DNA from: Polyangiaceae bacterium
GTDB lineage: Bacteria; Myxococcota_A; Polyangia; Polyangiales; Polyangiaceae
Assembly (NCBI GenBank): GCA_019637265.1
Contig: JAHBVY010000001.1
Coordinates: 868,001 to 932,000 of the forward strand
DNA: 64,000 nt
Reading direction: 5' to 3'
In this document: positions 43,783 to 51,131 of the stretch, in pieces
Position numbering within the stretch: the stretch's first letter is position 1
Layout of the letters: each line of letters starts with the position of its first letter
The notes under the pieces: model-generated
What the model saw: only the letters and a program-made list of their open reading frames with translations
Databases searched by the model: none
Told to the model about the DNA's origin: nothing
Program-made: the position numbers and the translations under genes

Positions 43783-45345
43783 GTGACGAAAGCCGAGGCG
43801 CCCACGCATGGCTCAGCGCTCGCGCGAGGGCTGACGCTCCTCTTGGGGCTCGCCTCGAGCGCCGGCTTCCTCTACCTGGCGTCGCGCCGCATCACCCTGA
43901 GCGAGCTGGAGCGCACGCTGCGCGAGGCCCAGCTCTGGCCCTGGCTACCGCTCGCGGTGCTCTGCTACCTCACGGGGCACCTGGTGCGGGGGCTGCGTTG
44001 TCAGCGCCTGGTGAGCGGTGAAGCGAGGCTGTCGTGGATCACCGCGACCCACGTGGTGGTGCTCGGCTACGCCGTGAACAACCTGCTGCCCGCGCGGCTC
44101 GGTGAGCTGGCTCGCGCCGGGATGCTGGCGGAGCGCAGCGGGCTGCCCTTCGTGCAGGGCCTGAGCCTCACCTTCCTGGAGCGGGTGCTCGATGGCGTGG
44201 TGATGCTGGGCCTGCTCTTGCTGGCGCTGGCGACGTTGCCCGGGGTGCGCCCCGAGTGGCTCGAGGCGACGATCGGCCTCGGCGCGGCGCTGTTCACGAC
44301 GGCGCTCGGCGTGGTGCTGGCCGCCGTCCTGGCGCCGAGCCTCATCCTGCGCTGGACCAGCCGCCTGACCCAGAATGTTTCCGCACGGATACATGACGCC
44401 GCGGTGCGCCAGGTGGACTCGGCGCTCTGCGGCGTGGCGCACCTGGGGCAACCCGGGGCGGCGCTGCCGATCTTGGGGCTCAGCGTGCTCACGTGGCTGT
44501 GCGAGGCGGGGCTGTTCTTGTGCCTGCTGCCGGCGCTCGGCATGGCGCCCGACCCGCGGGTGGCGCTGCTCGCGATGACCGTCACCAACCTGGGGATCTT
44601 GGTGCCCTCGAGCCCCGGCTTCATCGGGCCGTTCCACTACTTTTGCATGCAGGCGCTGGCCGCGGTGGGCGTCGCCGAGGCGCGCGGGCTCAGCTACGCC
44701 GCGCTGGTCCACGTCGGCTTCTACGTGCCGATCACGCTGTGGGGGCTCGGGATCTTGTTTGGGTATGGCGTGCAGCTGAGCCAGGCGGTGCGCGACCAAC
44801 GCCGGGCCTTGCCGGGCGGCTTGTTCGACGGTCCCCTCGACGCGCCGGGCAGCCAGCCGGACCCAGAGAGCACGCCGACCTTGCTGGCGCTGTGCGATGG
44901 CTTGATTCCGCACGGAACCGAGGGCGACGCGGCGCGCGCGGAGGCGCTCCCCTCCGCGGCGCGCTTCACCGCGGCCCAGCTCTCGGCGCTGCCGCTCCGG
45001 CTGCGGATTTTGTTCGCGCTCGGTTTGGGGGGCTTCCGCGTTTTGACCTGGCTCCGCTTCGGACGTCCCCTCACCCGCCTCACCTCGGCTCAGCGCGCGC
45101 GGTGGGTGGGCGGGTTCGCCTACGGGCGGGTGGGGCTCTTCCGTCAGCTGATGCGCGCGCCGCGCGCGACCGCGGTGCTCGCCTACTATGAGCACCCGAG
45201 GCTTCGGGCGGAGCTCCTGCCCGGCGCGCCGGCGCGACCGACGGAGCGGATTATATCGTCAGAGTCGCTGACTCAAGGCCGCGTCGCTACGGAGCGTAAC
45301 TCATCAGAGTCACTGACTCGAGACCGAGGGGGCCAGCGTGACTGA
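43783..45345 (+). CDS. Flippase-like UPF0104/LPG-synthase-TM protein fused to a dehydrogenase small-subunit-like domain
   Basis: 520 residues. Residues about 15-335 are the UPF0104/AglD2-like membrane domain with the signature NNLLPARLGELARAGML and PSSPGFIGPFHYFCMQA. Residues about 364-485 (TLLALCDGLIPHGTEG..FRVLTWLRFGRPLTRLTSAQRARWV..YYEHPRLRAEL) resemble the region that normally precedes the FAD domain in long-chain alcohol-oxidase-like GMC enzymes, related to gluconate dehydrogenase subunit 3. The matching GMC FAD domain is the next gene. The last 35 residues are encoded by a 48-bp tandem repeat (45241-45335) and read SSESLT twice. Starts at GTG 43783. Confidence 0.85.
   Translation: MTKAEAPTHGSALARGLTLLLGLASSAGFLYLASRRITLSELERTLREAQLWPWLPLAVLCYLTGHLVRGLRCQRLVSGEARLSWITATHVVVLGYAVNNLLPARLGELARAGMLAERSGLPFVQGLSLTFLERVLDGVVMLGLLLLALATLPGVRPEWLEATIGLGAALFTTALGVVLAAVLAPSLILRWTSRLTQNVSARIHDAAVRQVDSALCGVAHLGQPGAALPILGLSVLTWLCEAGLFLCLLPALGMAPDPRVALLAMTVTNLGILVPSSPGFIGPFHYFCMQALAAVGVAEARGLSYAALVHVGFYVPITLWGLGILFGYGVQLSQAVRDQRRALPGGLFDGPLDAPGSQPDPESTPTLLALCDGLIPHGTEGDAARAEALPSAARFTAAQLSALPLRLRILFALGLGGFRVLTWLRFGRPLTRLTSAQRARWVGGFAYGRVGLFRQLMRAPRATAVLAYYEHPRLRAELLPGAPARPTERIISSESLTQGRVATERNSSESLTRDRGGQRD
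45241..45335 (+). repeat. 48-bp tandem repeat with palindromic GAGTC-GACTC cores
   Basis: Two units beginning ACGGAGCG at 45241 and 45289. Each contains a short palindrome, GAGTCGCTGACTC (45262-45274) and GAGTCACTGACTC (45307-45319). It is read as the C-terminal tail of the preceding protein; related TGACTGAC motifs follow at 45346-45376. Confidence 0.8.
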
Positions 45346-45366
45346 CTCCAAGCCGATGAGGTCAGC

Positions 45367-46821
45367 ATGACTGACATCGATCAGGTGGAGGTGCTGGTGA
45401 TCGGCTCCGGCGCCGGCGGCTCGGTGGTGGCGCATGAGCTCGCCTCCCGCGGCTACCAGGTGGTGGTGCTGGAGGAGGGTGGCGCCTTCGAGTTCGAGGC
45501 CTACGGACAGCCCGCCCCCGAGGCGATGCGTCGGCTCTACCGGCGCCGCGGGATGACGCCGGTGATGGGGCGCGTGCCGATCGGCTACGTGGAGGGCTGC
45601 TGCGTCGGCGGCAGCACCGAGATCAACAGCGGCTTCTGGCACCGCACGCCGCCCGAGGCCTTGCTGCGCTGGAAGAGCCGCTATGGCCTCGGAGCGACCG
45701 AGCAGGAGCTCGCGCCGCACTTTGATTGGGCGGAGGAGATGTTGGGGGTCGGGCTCAGCCAGGCACCTTGGCCGCCCAGCACCCGCACCTTCGACGAGGG
45801 CGCGCGCGCCTTGGGGCTCGGCGCCTTCGAGGTGCCGCGCGCGGCTCCCGGGTGCCAAGGGACGAACAGCTGCGGCTACGGCTGCCCCACGGGCGCCAAG
45901 CGCGGCATGAGCCGCTCGCTGTTGCCACGTGCGGTGGCGAGCGGCGCGCGCATCGTGAGCGGCGCGCGCGTCGTGCGGCTCTTGCACGCGCGAGGCCGCG
46001 TCTCCGGCGCCTTGATCCGCGCGCGCCGCGGCGGCGAGGAGCGCTTGTTTCGGATCCGCGCGGAGCACGTGTTCGTGTGCTGCGGCCCCACCGAGACGCC
46101 CTCCTTACTACTTCGGAGCGGCGTGCGTTACCACGTGGGCGGCACGCTCCGGGTGCACCCCTACCTCAAGGTCGCAGCGACGTTTTCAGACCCGATGCGC
46201 TCGGAGACGAGCGTCTTGCCTCTGCTCCAGGTGCGTGAGTTCTGGCCCGAGCTGTCGCTGGGGGGCTCCTTCTTCGGCGCAGGGCAGCTCGCCATGACGC
46301 TCTCCGATCACTTCCCGGAGGGCCGCGCGGCGCTCAGCGACGCGCCGCGCATGGCGCAATACTACGTGGGGGTGCGCGGCACCGGGCGCGGCTGGGTGCG
46401 CCCCACGGCGCTCGGCGATGACGCCACCCTGGTGCGCTACGATCTCTCCGACGCCGATCTGCGCGCGCTCAGCGTGGGGCTCGCGCGCCTCTCCCAGCTG
46501 CTCCTGCGCGCGGGCGCCGAGGCGCTCTACCCCTCCGTGTGGGGTCTCGGGCCGATCCGGAGCGAAGAGCAGGCCGCGCGCTGGCTCACGGAGGCGCTCC
46601 CGAAGGGCGCGCTCAGCCTGGTGACCGTGCACGCCTTCTCCTCATGCCCCGCGGGCGACCACCGCGCGCTCACCGCCGCCGACGACGAGGGCCGCGTGTG
46701 GGGCTTCGAGAACCTACGCCTCGCCGACGCCAGCGTGCTGCCCGACTCCCCCGGCGTGAACCCGCAGGGCACCGTGATGGCGCTCGCGCGCCGCACGGCT
46801 CGAGCCTTCGCTGAGCGCTGA
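45367..46821 (+). CDS. GMC-family FAD oxidoreductase
   Basis: A 484-residue flavoprotein that oxidises an alcohol group. FAD-binding motif VLVIGSGAGGSVVAHELASRGYQVVVLEEGG lies at the N-terminus; the middle GCCVGGSTEINSGFWHR binds flavin; the C-terminal active-site region is HAFSSCPAG and LRLADASVLPDSPGVNPQGTVMALARRTA. It lacks the helical N-terminal domain of FAO-like enzymes, which here is fused to the preceding membrane protein. Long-chain alcohol or sterol-type substrate is likely from family and context. Start ATG 45367 is within a TGACTGAC motif. Confidence 0.93.
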   Translation: MTDIDQVEVLVIGSGAGGSVVAHELASRGYQVVVLEEGGAFEFEAYGQPAPEAMRRLYRRRGMTPVMGRVPIGYVEGCCVGGSTEINSGFWHRTPPEALLRWKSRYGLGATEQELAPHFDWAEEMLGVGLSQAPWPPSTRTFDEGARALGLGAFEVPRAAPGCQGTNSCGYGCPTGAKRGMSRSLLPRAVASGARIVSGARVVRLLHARGRVSGALIRARRGGEERLFRIRAEHVFVCCGPTETPSLLLRSGVRYHVGGTLRVHPYLKVAATFSDPMRSETSVLPLLQVREFWPELSLGGSFFGAGQLAMTLSDHFPEGRAALSDAPRMAQYYVGVRGTGRGWVRPTALGDDATLVRYDLSDADLRALSVGLARLSQLLLRAGAEALYPSVWGLGPIRSEEQAARWLTEALPKGALSLVTVHAFSSCPAGDHRALTAADDEGRVWGFENLRLADASVLPDSPGVNPQGTVMALARRTARAFAER

Positions 46822-46929
46822 GGTTTTTTTTGGGGGGGGTTGGTTCGCTCCCTGCTGATATGCAATGAAAACCCGAGAGAGGCGCTGTTCATGCTCCCGA
46901 CAGCGCTTGGATCACGGTCGCGCACCTCA

Positions 46930-47000
46930 TGGGCGTCTCCTCGCGGCCCTGAAGAGTGTCTGGCGGAGCTTCGAGATGTTGAAGAGCCGGTTGCCACGTG
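46930..47000 (-). repeat. Degenerate R3-type repeat copy in the gap before the second SDR gene
   Basis: On the reverse strand, AACCGGCTCTTCAAC followed by ATCTCGAAGC and later TTCAGGGCCGCGAGGA aligns loosely with 32441-32500. Identity is clearly lower than between the other copies. The surrounding gap 46822-47053 holds a T8-G8 run at 46825-46840 and no gene. Confidence 0.4.
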
Positions 47001-47053
47001 CGTGCGGTGAGCGGCGCCGCAGTCGCTGCGTGAGACTGTGGTACACCGCGCTC

Positions 47054-48079
47054 GTGACCACGTTGGTGACGGGCGGCTCCGGGTACTTCGGAGAAATCCT
47101 GGTGCGGCGGCTGCTCGAGCGCGGCCACGCAGTGCGGATCTTCGATCGCGTGGCGGCGGACGATCGCCCAGCGGACGCCGAGCTGTGCCTGGGGGACGTG
47201 CGCGATGAAGGTGCCGTCCAGCGCGCCATGCAAGGGGTGCGCGTGGTGCACCACAACGTCGCGCAGGTGCCGCTCGCGAAAGATCGCGAGCTGTTCTGGA
47301 GCGTGAACGTCGACGGCACGCGGCACGTGCTGGAGGCGGCTCGGCGCGCGGGCGTGCAGAAGGTGGTGCTCACCTCCAGCAGCGCGGTGCACGGCGTGCC
47401 GCGCTACAACCCAGTCACCGAGCGCACCCTGCCCCGCCCCCGCGAGGCCTATGGTCGCGCCAAGCTCGCCGCCGAGCGCTTGGCGTGGGATTTCACGGCG
47501 CGCGGCCTCGACGTCAGCGTGGTGCGGCCACGCACCATCTTGGGCCATGGGCGGCTCGGCATCTTCAGCGTGCTGTTCGACTGGGTCAGCCGCGGCCGCC
47601 CGGTTTACCTGCTCGGCTCTGGAGACAACCGCTATCAGTTCATCCACGCCGACGATCTCGCGGCGATGTGCCTCGCCGCCGGCGAGCTCGAGGGGCCCCG
47701 CTTGCTGCTCGCCGGCACCGATCGCTTCGGCACCCTGCGCGAGCTGCTCGAAGGCCTGGTGCGCCACGCGCGGAGCGTGAGCGAAGTGCGCAGCCTACCT
47801 CACGGCCCCACTCAGCTGGCCATGAAGCTGACGAGCGCCCTCCGCCTCTCACCGCTCGGCGACTACCACACGCTGATGTACGGCCGCTCGATGTGGTTCG
47901 ACATCGAGCCCACCTGCGAGGCCCTGGGCGTGCGCCCCAGCTACTCCAACGCGGAGATGATCGCCGACTCCTACGACGCCTTCTTGGCGCAGCGAAGGGG
48001 CGGCGCCGCCCGCCACGCCTCCCCCCACCGCGCGCCGATCAAAAAAGGCGCCCTGACCTTACTCGAGTGGCTGCCATGA
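47054..48079 (+). CDS. NAD-dependent 3-beta-HSD/epimerase-like SDR
   Basis: 341 residues from GTG 47054; the frame is open further upstream but the Rossmann motif VTGGSGYFGEILVRRLLERGH begins right here. Active-site Ser in LTSSSAVHG and YGRAKLAAERLAW (YxxxK); substrate region VVRPRTILGHGRLGIFSVLFDWVSRG. The 3-beta-hydroxysteroid dehydrogenase/OleD-type pattern suggests a lipid or sterol-like substrate. It is probably part of the 42579-48079 set despite the 232-base gap. Confidence 0.9.
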   Translation: MTTLVTGGSGYFGEILVRRLLERGHAVRIFDRVAADDRPADAELCLGDVRDEGAVQRAMQGVRVVHHNVAQVPLAKDRELFWSVNVDGTRHVLEAARRAGVQKVVLTSSSAVHGVPRYNPVTERTLPRPREAYGRAKLAAERLAWDFTARGLDVSVVRPRTILGHGRLGIFSVLFDWVSRGRPVYLLGSGDNRYQFIHADDLAAMCLAAGELEGPRLLLAGTDRFGTLRELLEGLVRHARSVSEVRSLPHGPTQLAMKLTSALRLSPLGDYHTLMYGRSMWFDIEPTCEALGVRPSYSNAEMIADSYDAFLAQRRGGAARHASPHRAPIKKGALTLLEWLP

Positions 48080-48101
48080 CGAGCCCCCAACTCCCCCTCA
48101 C

Positions 48102-48116
48102 GTCAGTGTCACTGAC
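48102..48116. promoter_or_regulatory. 15-base palindrome GTCAGTG-T-CACTGAC
   Basis: Perfect 7-bp arms around one base, in the gap before the 48168 gene, close in sequence to the GAGTCACTGACTC cores at 45.3 kb. Operator or repeat remnant; undecided. Confidence 0.35.
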
Positions 48117-48167
48117 GCTTGGCGCGCCGTCGGTTCACGTCAGAGCCCCTGACCTCCTGGGGTGGCC

Positions 48168-48596
48168 ATGATCCGCGCGTCGACGCGCGCGCTCCTCGGC
48201 GCGCTCACCCTCACGCTGAGCCCCAGCTGCGGCCCCACCTGCGACGACGCGGTGCCCTGCCACGACGCGCTCATCATCGCGCTCCCGCTCAGCGACCCGG
48301 GGGACTACCACCTCAGCCTGCACGGCGACTTCACTGAGGTCCGCTGCGAGCTGCGGCTCGAGGCGGATGGGCGCCTCGGCACCCATGAGTGCGACAGCGA
48401 CGTGGTCCACCTCGGCGCGCAGGACGACGCGCTGTGGCTCCTGATGTTCGGCACGCCGAGCGACGTCACCCTGCGCCTCGAGCGAGGCGGCGCGCCGCTG
48501 CTCGAGCGGCGCCTGAGCCCGGACTACGTCGACTTGCGCGAAGGCTCCCGCGGCTGCGTGAGCTGCCTGCAGGCGGAGATCGACCTCACTAGGTAG
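48168..48596 (+). CDS. Small putative lipoprotein
   Basis: 142 residues from ATG 48168 (GTG 48162 also in frame). The signal segment TRALLGALTLTLSPSC ends in a lipobox-like Cys. The mature domain has several Cys and alternating strands (DYHLSLHGDFTEVRCELRLEADGRLGTHEC; ALWLLMFGTPSDVTLRLERGG) and ends CVSCLQAEIDLTR, suggesting a small disulfide-bonded beta domain. Function unknown. Confidence 0.68.
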   Translation: MIRASTRALLGALTLTLSPSCGPTCDDAVPCHDALIIALPLSDPGDYHLSLHGDFTEVRCELRLEADGRLGTHECDSDVVHLGAQDDALWLLMFGTPSDVTLRLERGGAPLLERRLSPDYVDLREGSRGCVSCLQAEIDLTR

Positions 48597-48606
48597 TCAC
48601 GCTGAC

Positions 48607-48630
48607 GGGCGCGCGGAAGCGGGCGCGCCC
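48607..48630. terminator. Hairpin between convergent genes
   Basis: GGGCGCGC/GCGCGCCC, 8-bp stem with 8-base loop, ten bases after the 48596 stop; TTTTC follows ten bases later. A plausible bidirectional transcript end; the U-tract is weak. Confidence 0.5.
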
Positions 48631-48651
48631 GATGCGGACTTTTCTTGGGGG

Positions 48652-48667
48652 GGTTAGACGGCACCGC
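48652..48667 (-). repeat. R2 core copy
   Basis: GGTTAGACGGCACCGC, one mismatch to the R2 core, preceded by a G7 run; between convergent genes. Confidence 0.7.
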
Positions 48668-48700
48668 CACGAGCGGCGCTCGCAGCCGAACGCTGAGAGC

Positions 48701-50866
48701 TCACTTCGGCCCTGGGATGGAGCACAGGCCCGCGACGCACACCGCGCTGGGATCGCAGCAATCCGTCGCGACGGTGCACGTCTCACCGATGCGCGCGCAC
48801 TCATCGACGGGCGGCGGAACACAGGCGAGCGTGCCGTCACCCTGCTCACGACAGAAGCCGGTGCAGCACTCGTAGCCCTCGCTGCAGCTCGTGCCCTCTT
48901 GCTTGCACGGCTCGAGCGCCCAGTAGGCGTCCATGTTGATGTCGCTCAGGAGCTGCCCCGGGAGGCGGAACGCGGGGTGACTCGGGTCGGTGCCGGGCTG
49001 CGGATCGGCGTCGATGGCGGCGACCCAGAGCTGCTTGCGGTTGTCGTTGGTCGCGTCCCCGGCGCTCACCATGCGGTTGCCGTAGTCACGCGGGCTGACG
49101 AATACCACCCAGTAGTAGCCGCCGACGCTCACCGGGTTGATGCGCGGCTGGTAGTTGCGCCGCGACTCCTTCGCCGGCAAGACGCCGTCGCCGTTGGTGC
49201 GCGCGAGCCGCACCTCCGTGCCGCCGCCGTCCACCAGGGTCATGAACAAGTCGTTGAAGCCGGTGGAGAGCGGGGGCGCCACGCCGAAGCTCGCGCGGGT
49301 GTAGTTACCGCGCTGGTACATCACCCAGCGGCTGTCCGGGGTGAAGGTGGGGAACGCCAGCGCGTCGCCGCCACCCGCGACCAAGGCGCGGCGATTGCTG
49401 AAGTGCGCGCCGGCGCCGATGTGCGCGTCGAGGATCTCGAGGTCGCTCGAGGAGAACTCCACTGGGTAGCCTCCCTGAGCGTTCGCCGCGTACGCGAGCA
49501 GCCTGCCATCCGGCGAGAACTGGGGGTGCGCCATGTTCACGCTGAGGCTCATGGTGTCGAGCTCGGAGGCCATCGGCTGGGCCGTGGTCGCGTCCGCCAG
49601 GCCCATGTTGAACGTCGCGGTGTCGACCACGATGTGGCTGCCGTTGGGGGTGAGGGCGCTGAAGATGGCAGGCGCCGGGTTGTAGTGGCTCATCACCTGG
49701 ATCTGCTCGGTGGCGGTGTCCACGATGCCCCACGGGCGCGCGCAGTTGCCGTTGGCGGTGCCGCAGGCGCTGAAGAGCGCCGCCAAGCGCGAGCCATCAC
49801 GGCTGACGGTGTGGCACGCCACGCAGCGCTCACCCGCGCCGTTCGCGTCCCACGGCGGCGACTCCCCGCCATAGCCGCTCACGGGCGCTGGGCTGCCGAG
49901 ATCTTGGTGATTCCCCGGATTGAAGGCGGGGACGGGCGCATCCGCGCCAGGGTTGATCTTCATGATCTTCCCCTGGTTCACCGCCCAGTAATAGATGGTG
50001 CCGCGCAAGCTCCCGGGGGCGATGATCCAGCGCTGAGCGGCGGCGGTGAGCGCGCGGCCACCCGGCGGGCGGCGCTGGACCTCCACCGTGATGGGGCTGC
50101 CGTCGCTGCTCTCCGCCAGCTGGTCCCACCACGCGCGCGGCAAGACGAAGCGGCTCGGTGGATCGGCGTGGGTGTAGGTCACCGCGTCCACGTAGGTGCT
50201 GGAGATGGACACGCGGTACTGATCCCCGGCGTCACCCCCGGACCACATCAGCTCCGGCGGCAAGATGCCGCGCGCGAACACGGTATTATCATATGGATAA
50301 AGCAGGGTCCCGCTGGGCGCCGGGTCGGGGTTGTCGAAGTCACCGATCTCCCCGGGGGTGAGGCCCACCAGGTCCTCCTCCAGCGCGAGGCGGATCGTCA
50401 CCCTGGCCTGCGCGGTGAACTCGTCACCCTCAGCATTCGTGTAGCTCGCGGTGACGGTGCCCTCCCCGCCCTTCTGGCCGCGCGGCGTGAGCAGGCCGCC
50501 GCCCGCGGTGATCTGCGCGAGATCGAGGCGATCGATGCTCCAGCGCGCGGTGACCTCCTGGGTGGCGCCACCCTCGAGCACGGCCCGCGCCGTGAGCTGC
50601 GCCGGGGTGGCCACGCCGTTCTGGACCACCAAACTGACGACCGGCGGGTCGACCTGAAGGCCCTGGACGTTGGGCACGCTGCTGTCGAAGAAGCTGCCGC
50701 CCGAGCCAGCCAAGCTGCCGCCGGAGCCCGCGCTGCTGCCGGCCGCTCCGGCGCTGCCGCCGTTCCCTCCGAACGGGCCGCCGCCGGTGACCGAGCTGCC
50801 TCCATCACTACCGCAGGCCCCGTACAAGAAGGCCCCGAACATCGCCACGCCAAGCCAAAGTCGCAC
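48701..50866 (-). CDS. Lipoprotein with single CxxCH haem site and beta-propeller-like repeats
   Basis: 721 residues from GTG 50866 (GGGAGG upstream). Lipobox GAFLYGACGS, a Gly/Ser linker, an Ig-like domain (residues 65-160) and a region with one haem-binding motif C348-VA-C351-H352. TolB/WD-like repeats follow (HPQFSPDGRLLAYAAN; FPTFTPDSRWVMYQRG). The last 70 residues are Cys-rich (CSEGYECCTGFC; CTVATDCCDPSAVC), probably disulfide-bonded. Could be a surface c-type cytochrome-like protein with one covalent haem; axial ligand and partner unknown. Confidence 0.8.
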   Translation of the reverse strand: MRLWLGVAMFGAFLYGACGSDGGSSVTGGGPFGGNGGSAGAAGSSAGSGGSLAGSGGSFFDSSVPNVQGLQVDPPVVSLVVQNGVATPAQLTARAVLEGGATQEVTARWSIDRLDLAQITAGGGLLTPRGQKGGEGTVTASYTNAEGDEFTAQARVTIRLALEEDLVGLTPGEIGDFDNPDPAPSGTLLYPYDNTVFARGILPPELMWSGGDAGDQYRVSISSTYVDAVTYTHADPPSRFVLPRAWWDQLAESSDGSPITVEVQRRPPGGRALTAAAQRWIIAPGSLRGTIYYWAVNQGKIMKINPGADAPVPAFNPGNHQDLGSPAPVSGYGGESPPWDANGAGERCVACHTVSRDGSRLAALFSACGTANGNCARPWGIVDTATEQIQVMSHYNPAPAIFSALTPNGSHIVVDTATFNMGLADATTAQPMASELDTMSLSVNMAHPQFSPDGRLLAYAANAQGGYPVEFSSSDLEILDAHIGAGAHFSNRRALVAGGGDALAFPTFTPDSRWVMYQRGNYTRASFGVAPPLSTGFNDLFMTLVDGGGTEVRLARTNGDGVLPAKESRRNYQPRINPVSVGGYYWVVFVSPRDYGNRMVSAGDATNDNRKQLWVAAIDADPQPGTDPSHPAFRLPGQLLSDINMDAYWALEPCKQEGTSCSEGYECCTGFCREQGDGTLACVPPPVDECARIGETCTVATDCCDPSAVCVAGLCSIPGPK

Positions 50867-51131
50867 TCACACACCTCCCAGCATGGAGCTATGCTAGCGG
50901 ATTTCGCGGGCAGCCCCAACGCCCACTCGCTCGCGTTCATTTGACAATGCTCCCACGCGCGCCGCGCTCGCTGTTCACGCCTGCGGCGCTGCTGGCGAGC
51001 GCCCTCTCGCTCGCGCCCCGGGCCACACCGCTCAGCGCCAGGCCGGCTGTTCGGGCGCTTTCGTGAGCAGCGCCTGACACCTGGGGATGATGTGACTAAG
51101 GTGGCGCCCCCATTGGCCTCCATGAACCGCC

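Noticed and set aside
48632..50944. 770-codon plus-strand frame opposite the cytochrome-like lipoprotein
   Set aside because: The minus strand has signal peptide, haem motif and Cys-rich tail; the plus frame is Arg/Gly/Ala-rich shadow sequence.
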